From the NCBI RefSeq assembly GCF_023611505.1, contig NZ_CP097843.1, positions 1,984,001 through 2,048,000 on the forward strand: a DNA stretch of 64,000 nucleotides, read 5' to 3'. Each line of letters begins with the position of its first letter. The stretch's first letter is position 1. Shown here one piece after another: positions 27,037 to 35,032 of this stretch. This stretch comes from Streptococcus oralis (GTDB taxonomy: Bacteria > Bacillota > Bacilli > Lactobacillales > Streptococcaceae). The translations under genes and the position numbers were made by a program. Under the pieces are notes generated by a model. It did not search any database and was not told the origin of the DNA. It was given only the letters and a program-made list of their open reading frames with translations.

Positions 27037-27066
27037 ACAAAAAAAGTCATTGCTTTTACAATGACT
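27037..27066 (-). terminator. terminator of the relaxase operon
   Basis: On the minus strand AGTCATTG and CAATGACT form a perfect 8-bp stem around a six-base loop, followed by seven or more T. It starts one base after the relaxase stop codon. Confidence 0.88.
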
Positions 27067-27067
27067 C

Positions 27068-29437
27068 TTATATACTGTGCCCCTTCTCCTCCAGATCTTG
27101 TCTCTCATCACTTCTCTCACGTTCCATGAGGGCTTTTTTATTTGCACGTTGGGCCCTTTGAAGAGAATTGGTCAAATTTCTCATAAAATCTGTATTGATG
27201 ATTGCTTTACCTTGCGATTGTTGGACGTTTTTTCTTTGCAGATTCTTCCTTTCTTGCATTTTATGTGAAACAGCTTGAGCCAACTGACTTTTCTGATTAC
27301 TTTCCTCCTCCGGCAATAATTTTTGATAGAGTGATTTGAGTTCAGAAAATCCTTTCGCATTCTCCTGTTTTAATTTTTTAATAGTCACTTGATCAGTCGT
27401 TTGTGAAATTTCTTTGTTTCGACTGTAAATCTGATGTTTCAGCTGAAAAATTGAGATATGGGTCTGTAGCTCTTCTATGTAGCTATCTTTCGTAACAGGA
27501 TAGCCCTTTAGAATAGTCAGCACTCCTTCATCTTGAAGAGGTTGAACTGCCGCTAATTCTCCCTTCAAACGTTTGATAGGTGCTTGAATTGCTAATGAAT
27601 CAGCCTTTTCTACTGAAAATGAAACACTATCTTCTAACTGGTTAGCAAGAGATTGTTTTAGAGATTGGTCTGCTTCACCTAGTTTATAATTTGGAGTCAG
27701 TTGCAATTCAGTCAGCTTCAGTCTTTGAAGAATCTCCTGCTTTTTCAATTCAACAAATGGCTTATCGGTTTCAAGTGGTTGAATTTGATCAAAAAGAGTT
27801 TTACGAACTAATAAACTACTCTGTTTTTCCTCCAATAAGCTCAATTTTAAAGCATAGCGGAATGTTCCTAACTCATTCCGCTCTCTTAATGATCGATCAC
27901 TTTTCTTTTTAGCCGCTTCTACAAGATCTTTCAAATCAGCTGAAGAAAATAGCGACAAGTCTCTTAAACTAAGTTGCTTCTCCAGTAAGTCTTCTTTCAT
28001 TTGACTCACATCATAAACTAATTCCCTAACATATTCAGGACGTCCCAAACCTGTTCCGTGTTTATCATAAGCAGTATAGACTGGTTTTGTGATTTCAATA
28101 GGTTTTGCTCCATCTTTCAAATCATAACCCAGTTTTTTCCAGGCATCTAGTGTTTTGATGACACTTGCGTTAGGATCCTGGGCTAAAATTAATTTTTGAT
28201 TCTTTACTGAGAAATTGGCCAAATTTTTTTCCAGCCGAACGTCAGCTATTTCAGGAGCATTCTCACGAAATAGGTGCAAGATCTTATTTGCTAGTCGTTC
28301 TCTCAATTCCTTCTCTCGACTCGCTATTAATTGCTGCAGATGATAGCCTGCAGCCTCCTGTTGTGTTTTCTCAACACGACCATCAAGTTTCCGAATCTTT
28401 TCGTAGGTTGATTTTTTTCCAGCCGAATAAGCTCCTCTATAGGTTTCTAGGAAGTCCTTCGTTTCTTTCAGGAATTCTTGATAGAGCTCTTTCCCATCAT
28501 TTTCTAAATAGGAATCCAGATAGCGATCAATGAAGAATTTACTGACTGCAAAATCTCTTGCATTTGAGCCATAGCGCCATTTTTTATCCATAGGCAAATG
28601 GTTGTAAGCCTGCTCCAAAAAATTTTTTTCAGCCGAAGAACGAACCTTCTGATCTCTAAATACAGAATTGATCAACTCACTTCTGATATTCGCCAAGATT
28701 TGTTCTCGTCGAACAATTATTCCTCTAGTCTGTTCATTCAACAGACCATGAAAAACATCACTTTTAAAACGCTCAATGGTTTTCTGGGAAAAGTTACCTC
28801 TATATTCCATTCTTCCACGAGGTCGATAGAAAAATTTATCTCTTGCAGATTCAACTTCAGATAAACCAAAATGCACATGAATATTGTCCGTGTTCAAGTG
28901 AATGTTAGCCCACCAAAATGATGAATCAGATAAGCCTTCTTTTTCAATCAACCTTGGCAATGCTTCACGTATGACAGACTTGATAGCTTGCTGATCGACT
29001 TTCCCAGTTTCCAGATCATATAATCCCTCCTTAGCCAAAAAATCATTATCAAAAGAGATAACACCCTGCCATAGAAGAGAGCCATTTTGATAAGCCTGTT
29101 CTAACTTACTTTTCAATTCAGTTACTTTGCTACGCTGCAAGTAATTGGCCTCTTTTGTAAAAATAGCTGTCATCTCTTCATTTTGATTTTCAGTAGCATA
29201 AGAGCGATTCATATAATTGATGTATTCCTGGAAATTAAGTTTTGTTTCTGGAACCTCAGCTTGGATTTTTTGTAGTTCATCTTCAGTTAGAGATTCAATA
29301 TTTTGTCTGTGTGTTTCTAAATTTAATTCATTATCAACCTCAACAGCTTCGTCTCTATTGGTGTAGTCTACAAAGCCACTATTTGCTTCAGTGTATTGCA
29401 GCATGAAAGTAATACTTGGACTAGAAGATACGTTCAT
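27068..29437 (-). CDS. MobL-type relaxase
   Basis: This is a 789-residue DNA-nicking and strand-transfer protein. The N-terminal 300 residues hold the relaxase domain. SITFMLQYTEANSGFVDYTN and NYMNRSYAT are typical of MobL (MOBP2-like) relaxases, the HUH metal-binding motif is NIHVHFGLSE near residue 182, and SFWWANIHLNTD precedes it. Tyr residues near the N-terminus are candidate nucleophiles. The remaining 450 residues are helical and charged. It is the last gene of an operon that begins next to the candidate oriT at 31936-32347, and it ends at a strong terminator. Confidence 0.88.
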   Translation of the reverse strand: MNVSSSPSITFMLQYTEANSGFVDYTNRDEAVEVDNELNLETHRQNIESLTEDELQKIQAEVPETKLNFQEYINYMNRSYATENQNEEMTAIFTKEANYLQRSKVTELKSKLEQAYQNGSLLWQGVISFDNDFLAKEGLYDLETGKVDQQAIKSVIREALPRLIEKEGLSDSSFWWANIHLNTDNIHVHFGLSEVESARDKFFYRPRGRMEYRGNFSQKTIERFKSDVFHGLLNEQTRGIIVRREQILANIRSELINSVFRDQKVRSSAEKNFLEQAYNHLPMDKKWRYGSNARDFAVSKFFIDRYLDSYLENDGKELYQEFLKETKDFLETYRGAYSAGKKSTYEKIRKLDGRVEKTQQEAAGYHLQQLIASREKELRERLANKILHLFRENAPEIADVRLEKNLANFSVKNQKLILAQDPNASVIKTLDAWKKLGYDLKDGAKPIEITKPVYTAYDKHGTGLGRPEYVRELVYDVSQMKEDLLEKQLSLRDLSLFSSADLKDLVEAAKKKSDRSLRERNELGTFRYALKLSLLEEKQSSLLVRKTLFDQIQPLETDKPFVELKKQEILQRLKLTELQLTPNYKLGEADQSLKQSLANQLEDSVSFSVEKADSLAIQAPIKRLKGELAAVQPLQDEGVLTILKGYPVTKDSYIEELQTHISIFQLKHQIYSRNKEISQTTDQVTIKKLKQENAKGFSELKSLYQKLLPEEESNQKSQLAQAVSHKMQERKNLQRKNVQQSQGKAIINTDFMRNLTNSLQRAQRANKKALMERERSDERQDLEEKGHSI

Positions 29438-29455
29438 TATTTTCCTCTCTTTGAA

Positions 29456-30016
29456 TTAAAATAATCCATTTTTCCTTAAAAGAGCGTAGTCTTTTAATAA
29501 CGGTTGTAATTCTTCAGGTTCAACTTGAAAATCATTAATCCACCGTCCTGATTGAGAAATATGTAATTCTTTTTGCTCTTCAACAAATTGCATGGGTATC
29601 AATAAAATATTTGGTTTTTCTAACTCTGAACCACTTTCTCGTTCTAAAAAGGCGACAATAAAATCTTGATTCCCTTTTGTCCTAAATTGCCAGTGATGGG
29701 AGTTCCCATTTTTCCTTTTATATAATGAGCTATATTTTACATCAATCGTTAGACCATCTAGCCAAAAATCATATACTGGATTATTTTTCTTGAAATACTT
29801 ATTCGCATCCGTTGCATCTGGAACATACTTTTGAAAAAGCTCCTCGGCCATTCCCCCGAGTTTAGCTGTCCTAGAACCATATTGAATTTTATCTTGAATT
29901 TTCAGGCAACCGCTCTTAATCAATTTCAAATGAGCTATATGAGTAGGCAGCCCTGACTGTCTCACCGCTTCATGAAAATCTCCTGTTTCTAAATAGATCT
30001 TAACAACATCTACCAT
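29456..30016 (-). CDS. putative PD-(D/E)xK-fold nuclease-like protein in the mobilization operon
   Basis: This 186-residue protein has an N-terminal helical DNA-binding-like part (about 1-55). It is followed by YDFWLDGLTIDVKYSS near residues 80-92, then HWQFRTKGNQDFIVAFLE. The D...xDVK spacing and following strand-helix layout resemble the PD-(D/E)xK nuclease core found in restriction and mobile-element proteins. That assignment rests on motif reading only. It is encoded between the accessory protein and the relaxase, so it may act on or protect the transfer intermediate. Confidence 0.5.
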   Translation of the reverse strand: MVDVVKIYLETGDFHEAVRQSGLPTHIAHLKLIKSGCLKIQDKIQYGSRTAKLGGMAEELFQKYVPDATDANKYFKKNNPVYDFWLDGLTIDVKYSSLYKRKNGNSHHWQFRTKGNQDFIVAFLERESGSELEKPNILLIPMQFVEEQKELHISQSGRWINDFQVEPEELQPLLKDYALLRKNGLF

Positions 30017-30026
30017 TTACTATACC

Positions 30027-30476
30027 TCAATGAGAATGTTTAATTGTTTGACCACGTGCAACATCTTCTTGAATAACATCGTTAATCCGTGCCATTAATT
30101 CATGCTGTGTAGGATCCAGTCGTGAATGAATAGATTCCAAATCTTGAACATCAAAATCATCTTTCGTAATAGCATGAAAGTTGGTTAGTGTTAAATAGAG
30201 AATTTGATCAAGTTGACGATGAATTGCCTTGTTGTCATTTCCAGAATCAAAGGCATCCCCCAAATTTTTTTCCAGCTGAGTCAGTCGCTCATAGAAATTT
30301 TTTCCTTCTCCTAATTCAATAAAGAGTTTATAAAAAACTTCAATCAAAGTGACAAGCGTTGCTGAATTATTTCGATATTGTTTCTGCAAAGCAGACGATT
30401 CTTTCAAGTAGGATTTTATTTCCTTAAATTTTTCATGTGTTTCTTCGCTAAAATATAAGCTAAGTCTTGGATTCAT
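30027..30476 (-). CDS. MobC-like relaxosome accessory protein
   Basis: This 149-residue protein begins NPRLSLYFSEETHEKFKEIK, a ribbon-helix-helix type opening, followed by long amphipathic helices. It lies in the same operon as the relaxase, 10 bases upstream of the nuclease-like gene. Proteins like this bind oriT DNA and help load the relaxase. The specific family is not certain. Confidence 0.6.
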   Translation of the reverse strand: MNPRLSLYFSEETHEKFKEIKSYLKESSALQKQYRNNSATLVTLIEVFYKLFIELGEGKNFYERLTQLEKNLGDAFDSGNDNKAIHRQLDQILYLTLTNFHAITKDDFDVQDLESIHSRLDPTQHELMARINDVIQEDVARGQTIKHSH

Positions 30477-30486
30477 TTTTCCCTCC

Positions 30487-31275
30487 TCAATTTTTCTGAG
30501 ATGATCCTGTCAAATAATTGATTTTATATCCTGGTTGAATATTAAAGATATATACATCAAATGAGATCTCATCATCTTCAATGCTCTGTGCTTCCATACG
30601 AACTCCTCTAGCAACTAATTCCACATTTCTAAATATAGGAGTTACTCGATAGCGAACATGGTGGTTCGTATTTTTTATGTAGTTAGCAATTTTATTTTCA
30701 TAGTAAACCATTGATAATTGTTCGTCTTCAAAATTTGCATTTAAAGCACGTGTACCTGTAAATAAATTTTTAGCATTCGCATTCTCTCCACTTAATTGAA
30801 AACCGATTAAGTGAGAACGATTATATAAATAATCTTCTTTCCCGTTGAAAATTATTTTTTTATTTTTCCATCCTGTGGGTGTGATAGACGAAATAGATTC
30901 TCTATCTTCAGTTGGCATCAAATCTTTTCCCAACATCGCTTCAGCAATTCCTACACGATTTAAAAAATCTAGATCAGAATATTTTTCCCAGCTGCCACTT
31001 TCTAAACTCAATTCGCTTTTTGTAAATTGTGATTTTTCATTGACGATAATCACTTGATTTTTTCCGTCATACTCCTTCGATTTCAAATCATCATTTTTCA
31101 GAGTAGAATTCAAATTTGAGTTGGGATTTTTTTCTTCAGCTGAATCGGCTATATTCAATTGATTCGGGATATCATTTTGTGTCAAGCCAGATTTGATAGC
31201 ATTAAAATTGTTGGGTTGTACGATAAAGATGGCAAGAAAAATGAGAATGATGAACAGAGATTTATTCTTCTTCAT
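30487..31275 (-). CDS. secreted DNA/RNA non-specific endonuclease (EndA-like)
   Basis: The predicted length is 262 residues from ATG 31275; a TTG two codons upstream is an alternative. An N-terminal signal/anchor helix (about 5-25) is followed by a low-complexity linker. The nuclease domain has YNRSHLIGFQLSGENANAKN near residue 150, the variant of the DRGH active site seen in streptococcal secreted DNases, followed by LFTGTRALN. The product is expected to act outside the cell or at the membrane. Its place inside the relaxase operon is unexpected; possible roles are clearing extracellular DNA during mating or DNA-uptake interference. Confidence 0.85.
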   Translation of the reverse strand: MKKNKSLFIILIFLAIFIVQPNNFNAIKSGLTQNDIPNQLNIADSAEEKNPNSNLNSTLKNDDLKSKEYDGKNQVIIVNEKSQFTKSELSLESGSWEKYSDLDFLNRVGIAEAMLGKDLMPTEDRESISSITPTGWKNKKIIFNGKEDYLYNRSHLIGFQLSGENANAKNLFTGTRALNANFEDEQLSMVYYENKIANYIKNTNHHVRYRVTPIFRNVELVARGVRMEAQSIEDDEISFDVYIFNIQPGYKINYLTGSSQKN

Positions 31276-31277
31276 TT

Positions 31278-31625
31278 TCAAACACCACCTGACCGTCGTT
31301 CAGCTTCAAGTGCAGATACATCATCCATAAAATGTAACCAATTTGTGGTTAGTTCATTTACAATATCTTGTTTAACATTTAAAGCAGAAAGAGAAATTTC
31401 ATTCTTCAACATCAATTCTAAAATCTGACTTTGTTGTTTTTTGATATCGGACAATGTTTCCGAAAATTGATTATCGTACAAATTCAATCCGTCATTCATT
31501 ACGATATTTTGAACTTGCGACAACATAAATTCATTAAAGCTTGGATAGTTATATTTTTTTGAAATAGCCTGAAGTTGTTCAAACATATCGTCGGGAACAT
31601 TTCGAATTAAAAAATTTTTAGTCAT
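31278..31625 (-). CDS. ribbon-helix-helix type accessory protein
   Basis: This 115-residue protein starts with NFLIRNVPDDMFEQLQAISK, matching the strand-helix opening of Arc/MetJ-type DNA-binding proteins, and then has a long helical tail. ATG 31625 is preferred over an upstream start at 31646 because of GGTGG upstream. It overlaps the end of the next RHH gene by 8 bases. Probably an oriT-binding regulator or relaxosome component. Confidence 0.65.
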   Translation of the reverse strand: MTKNFLIRNVPDDMFEQLQAISKKYNYPSFNEFMLSQVQNIVMNDGLNLYDNQFSETLSDIKKQQSQILELMLKNEISLSALNVKQDIVNELTTNWLHFMDDVSALEAERRSGGV

Positions 31626-31935
31626 CACTTTCCACCTCTCCTTCATACTCTAACCAGCGTGAAATATGATCACCATAGCAATCCATTTTTTCTTCAAATT
31701 CAGATAGTATCCTTGTCTGTTTTTTCATTTGTTCCAGAACATGGTCAGAAGCTAATTTCATATTTTCTAAATGAGCCACATACAAATCTTGAGCACGATT
31801 AAATTTTCCGTACTCAATTTTTTCACGACAGATTGAGAGCAGAAAATCATTTAATGATTTGGCTTTATTTTTTTTTGCAAGAGCTTTTAGATAGCTAACC
31901 TCTTCCTGTGTTAATCCTCTAATGAGAAGGTTCAT
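31618..31935 (-). CDS. ribbon-helix-helix type protein, first gene of the mobilization operon
   Basis: This 105-residue protein begins NLLIRGLTQEEVSYLKALAK and continues with SLNDFLLSICREKI, the pattern of ribbon-helix-helix proteins. A helical tail follows. GGAGG is 6 bases upstream of ATG 31935. The gene abuts the palindrome-rich region 31936-32347, so the protein is a good candidate to bind it both as relaxosome part and as autoregulator. Confidence 0.7.
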   Translation of the reverse strand: MNLLIRGLTQEEVSYLKALAKKNKAKSLNDFLLSICREKIEYGKFNRAQDLYVAHLENMKLASDHVLEQMKKQTRILSEFEEKMDCYGDHISRWLEYEGEVESDD

Positions 31936-32153
31936 CTGTATCCTCCATCTTATTATTTATTGTCCTAAAAGCAGGACTTCTTTTTTCTTTTGTCGAAGCA
32001 AAAGCAAAAAGAAGCAAAAAAGAAAACTTCAACCTCGCAACATCACGAACCGATTCGGTTCTATTTTTGCGGTTTTTCAACACACTAACACACACAGAGG
32101 GACTAAGGTCCTTTTTAGGTGTGTTGTGGTAGAAAAGAGCATAAGGGAAACTG

Positions 32154-32187
32154 ATATCACGTGCCGTGATATGTTGATAGTATCAAC
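32154..32187. repeat. adjacent perfect palindromes in the candidate oriT
   Basis: ATATCACG-TGC-CGTGATAT is followed with no gap by GTTGATA-G-TATCAAC. Both are exact, and the two are flanked by the direct repeat TGATATCA at 32152 and 32196. Confidence 0.9.
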
Positions 32188-32221
32188 GTTTCCAATGATA
32201 TCAATTTTCTCGGTTTCACCT

Positions 32222-32310
32222 ACTTACACACACATGCTATACTTACCTTTACACACTTTATAGGTGTTATACTTACACTGTATTTCTTCTTTACATACTT
32301 TTACTTACAC
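32222..32310. repeat. iteron-like direct repeats
   Basis: ACTTACAC or ACTTACC occurs at 32222, 32241, 32271 and 32303 in the same orientation, two of them within TATACTTAC. Spacing is 19, 30 and 32 bp. Confidence 0.7.
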
Positions 32311-32347
32311 CGTTTTTGACTTCGTTTAGAAGTTCAAAACTCAAAGA

Positions 32348-32635
32348 TTAAGACTGATCTTCAGCTGGAAAGTTTCCTTCTTCACGATTTTTCTTCGCTG
32401 CTAAACGTTGTTCTTTTTCATCTTCTTTGATGAGGTTTAATTCCATTTTTAACTCTTCAAAAATTGATTCATACGACTGATTTTTATTTTTCTTCAATTG
32501 AATTTGAACATAAATTTTACCAATTTGTTTTTGAAGATTCTCTTCTGCTTCTTTACGTTCCTGTTCCAAAAGGGCAACTCTTTTCTTTGCCTCTTCTAGT
32601 TGATTATCAATTTTTTTTAAATCATTTTTGGCCAT
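32348..32635 (-). CDS. coiled-coil protein beside the candidate oriT
   Basis: This 95-residue protein is almost entirely predicted coiled coil (about residues 5-80; LEEAKKRVALLEQERKEAEE) with an acidic C-terminus. It has GGAG upstream and lies 33 bases after the next gene in the same operon. Such short coiled-coil proteins in conjugative plasmids often act as oligomerising accessory factors. No specific family is recognised. Confidence 0.65.
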   Translation of the reverse strand: MAKNDLKKIDNQLEEAKKRVALLEQERKEAEENLQKQIGKIYVQIQLKKNKNQSYESIFEELKMELNLIKEDEKEQRLAAKKNREEGNFPAEDQS

Positions 32636-32668
32636 GATTACTTCTCCTTTTTTCTAATTTCGTATTTC

Positions 32669-33025
32669 TTATTTCCTTAATTTATTTCCTGCAAAGCTGG
32701 TAATTTTTTCTTTTATAATTTGGAAGTTGCTCCACAAATCGCCATCTAATTTTTTCAAATCAATCACATAAACTTCATGATCATTTTTCTTGATGGTTAG
32801 TGTGAAAGAACGTTCATCAATTTTAATTTCCTGTAGAACGAGGTACATTGAAGAAAACATTTCTCCTTTATACCCTGGATCACTATGATAGGTTATTCCA
32901 TATTCATCAATATCCAGCGCAACCCATTTTTGTTTTCTAAGCAAACCTTTTGTACTTGTGAATACAGTACGATGCTTTCTAACTGGTTGATTCTCCCTTG
33001 GTGCTAATTTAAGTTGTTCTTTCAT
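32669..33025 (-). CDS. conserved-looking protein of unknown function, regulon gene
   Basis: This 118-residue protein has a basic N-terminus (RENQPVRKHRTVFTSTKG) and a beta-rich body (YLVLQEIKIDERSFTLTIKK), then a C-terminal helix. The fold could be PH-like or a small beta barrel. It is driven by promoter copy 7 and so belongs to the presumed transfer regulon. Function unknown. Confidence 0.6.
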   Translation of the reverse strand: MKEQLKLAPRENQPVRKHRTVFTSTKGLLRKQKWVALDIDEYGITYHSDPGYKGEMFSSMYLVLQEIKIDERSFTLTIKKNDHEVYVIDLKKLDGDLWSNFQIIKEKITSFAGNKLRK

Positions 33026-33066
33026 TTTTCTGCCTTTCTTTTTTTTGATTGATTCTAGTATAAAAG

Positions 33067-33096
33067 ATAACTAAAAAAAATTTTTTAAAGGGACAA
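33067..33096 (-). promoter_or_regulatory. transfer-regulon promoter copy 7
   Basis: TTGTCCCTTTAA on the minus strand is followed, 18 bases after TTGTCC, by AGTTAT. It drives the two genes next to the candidate oriT. Confidence 0.66.
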
Positions 33097-33100
33097 ACAT

Positions 33101-33136
33101 AAAAAATAAACCCCCTTAATTCAAAAATTAAGGAGA
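33101..33136 (-). terminator. terminator of the long right-hand operon
   Basis: On the minus strand CCTTAATT and AATTAAGG form a stem with a four-base loop, followed by a T-rich run (TTTATTTTTT). It lies after the 93-residue membrane protein gene. Confidence 0.75.
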
Positions 33137-33146
33137 TTCATTCTCT

Positions 33147-33428
33147 TTATTCACTATCGTTCATCTTATCCCACAAGGGTTGGAACCAAATAGAGCTTAA
33201 CAATGGACGATATAATATCTTTGTCAAAATTGTAGAAATTAAAATACTAAACCATAGTACACTCATGGTATCGTAATAATAAAGAATTGTAGAAGAGTTA
33301 AGATTTACAAACCACTGATAAGTAAGAAAGGCCGACACAGTAAGTAAAATATATAGAGTGAAGCAACAATCAATCATTATAAAAAACATTACATGGTAAA
33401 GCTTTTTAAAACTTTTCTTTGATTTCAT
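33147..33428 (-). CDS. small membrane protein
   Basis: This 93-residue protein has two membrane segments (about residues 10-35 and 48-70) and short polar ends. It is the last gene of the long right-hand operon and is followed by a terminator. No family is recognised; topology alone suggests an envelope or channel accessory protein. Confidence 0.6.
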   Translation of the reverse strand: MKSKKSFKKLYHVMFFIMIDCCFTLYILLTVSAFLTYQWFVNLNSSTILYYYDTMSVLWFSILISTILTKILYRPLLSSIWFQPLWDKMNDSE

Positions 33429-33444
33429 TTTATTTTACCTCACT

Positions 33445-34455
33445 TTAATTCATTTCTACAGTTTCAATAGGGTTTGAAAATTCAAATGTTCCATCTTTGA
33501 CTGCCTGTTTTTTCTTGTCCAAAGACTCCAATTTAGCCTTCAACTTTTCAATGTTTTTATAGGCTGTTTCGATGGTTCTATTCTTCGTTTCGATGTTTGT
33601 ATCCAGAGTAGCAATATTCTTTTGATTGGCTTCGAGATCATCACCTGTTAGATATTTTGCTTCTGCTTGAAGACTCGCTTTTCGTGAGTTATCATCTTCA
33701 ATAGATTCCTTCAATTGAGAAATTGATGTTGTCAATTTTTGAGACTGTTCATTCTGGAAATTGATCTCTTTTTCGATTTCCTGAAGAGTAAATTCTTCTC
33801 TGGAGACAACTTCAATAGCTTTGATTTCAAGCTGAGGATTTTGAGGGGTTACAAAGAATTGTACAGTGTCCTCTTCTCCAGATTTCTTCTGAGAAACCTT
33901 TTTAGAATCACTGGATGGCGATGAAATATTCACATCAATTGAGCTAGAAGAGACTGTCTGATTCGTCACATCGATCGCAAATGCACCAAAGTTTTTCGGA
34001 ACTCCTTTAATAATAACTGATACTTTATTATCAATGATTGGCACAACATCCATCTCTATTTTTGAGTCTTTATGTTGCGCATAGAGTTTCCATTTCAATC
34101 GTCTGGCATCAATGCCCCGATCTATCGAAGTCGTAGCATCTTTCGTCTCAAATTGTAAAACGATAATTCCAGTATCTGGTGAATATTCCTGGCTGACCAG
34201 TTTCATCTCACCGCTGCCATTCGCAAAAACTTGCTTTGTTTTGAGTTGTTCTGAAGTATAGGTTTGTCTTTGTGGTGAGAAAATAGCTCCCATCAAAAGA
34301 CTTAACCAGGTCACAAACAACATTGAAAAAATGACTAGTTTTCTCTTAATAATATTCTCTTGAAACCAAACTTTAGTCTTAATAAATGGCTTCAAAATTG
34401 GGCTAGATTTTATCTTTTCAATCCAGCGTTTGAATATTTCAATTAAAGTAGACAT
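33445..34455 (-). CDS. bitopic membrane protein with extracellular domain and coiled coil
   Basis: The predicted length is 336 residues from ATG 34455, chosen for AAGGAG 7 bases upstream. An N-terminal cytoplasmic segment is followed by one membrane helix (about 47-68). A beta-rich extracellular domain spans about 75-175, then a Ser-rich linker and a coiled coil (about 225-320). The C-terminus is short. The layout resembles surface-exposed stalk proteins of mating systems. No family assignment. Confidence 0.65.
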   Translation of the reverse strand: MSTLIEIFKRWIEKIKSSPILKPFIKTKVWFQENIIKRKLVIFSMLFVTWLSLLMGAIFSPQRQTYTSEQLKTKQVFANGSGEMKLVSQEYSPDTGIIVLQFETKDATTSIDRGIDARRLKWKLYAQHKDSKIEMDVVPIIDNKVSVIIKGVPKNFGAFAIDVTNQTVSSSSIDVNISSPSSDSKKVSQKKSGEEDTVQFFVTPQNPQLEIKAIEVVSREEFTLQEIEKEINFQNEQSQKLTTSISQLKESIEDDNSRKASLQAEAKYLTGDDLEANQKNIATLDTNIETKNRTIETAYKNIEKLKAKLESLDKKKQAVKDGTFEFSNPIETVEMN

Positions 34456-34456
34456 T

Positions 34457-34985
34457 TTATTTCTCCTTCCTGATTTTTTCATAAAACTGATTTGTTAAAG
34501 AGGTTATATTCGTCTTTTTTTCAGTAACCCACATTCCATATAAAGATAAAGAAAAAACTATAATAGCTACACAAATAGTTGCAAACATATCTCTCATTAA
34601 CTCGACACTTCCAAAATAAAATGATTCAAAGACTGTCATAAAAGAAACTTCTTTTACTCCTACTAATTTAAGAAAAGTTGGACTCATATTAACTAAATTT
34701 ACAATTACATACGCATTAAATCCTAAAAAGAGATTTACTGATACTAAAACTAGCGAAATAAAACCAGATACACCTCCTAAAATTGCAAGAACTCGATACT
34801 TCACATTTGTTGCAAACAACATATCAAAAGTTGATACATCGTCGAAACTTTTTTGTTCACTCGATTGTTCATTCGATAATATATATTTTTTTATACCTCT
34901 CAAATGTTTGTTAGCTCTTTTCTGCTTCAAACTAGATGATTTTGCTGATGTGTGATAAAGAAGTAGTAGAAGTGTAAAAAATTTT
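34457..34985 (-). pseudogene. membrane-protein gene cut at its 5' end by the inserted mobilizable element
   Basis: The readable protein keeps three membrane segments in its C-terminal 130 residues (AILGGVSGFISLVLVSVNLF; YVIVNLVNMSPTFLKLVGV; ATICVAIIVFSLSLYGMW) and ends 1 base before the next gene. The open frame continues a few codons into the GC-rich element, where it picks up a chance ATG at 35011 with no ribosome site. The original 5' end is therefore missing or on the other side of the insertion. It belongs to the same operon as 33445-34455. Confidence 0.6.
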
Positions 34986-34991
34986 GCCGTT

Positions 34992-35024
34992 CCTATCCGG
35001 CGTTTGCGCATTGCGCCGGATAGG
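34992..35024. terminator. strong hairpin at the recombinase end of the inner element
   Basis: CCTATCCGGCG and CGCCGGATAGG form a perfect 11-bp stem with an 11-base loop, just beyond the recombinase stop codon. It may act as terminator or as part of the element end. Confidence 0.6.
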
Positions 35025-35032
35025 TCGGGCGG

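Larger units (their letters stand above)
31936..32347. other. candidate origin of transfer (oriT) / regulatory region of the ICE
   Basis: This 412-bp gene-free region is packed with inverted repeats: GTCCT/AGGAC (31962-31977), CTTTTG/CAAAAG (31987-32004), GAACCGATTCGGTTC (32047-32061), CAACACAC/GTGTGTTG (32078-32126), ATATCACG/CGTGATAT (32154-32172), GTTGATAGTATCAAC (32173-32187), and TGATATCA twice (32152, 32196). To the right follow four ACTTAC(AC) repeats at 32222, 32241, 32271 and 32303. A closing hairpin lies at 32312-32340. It lies directly upstream of the relaxase operon, as oriTs of MobL elements do. The nick site cannot be named from sequence. Confidence 0.65.
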
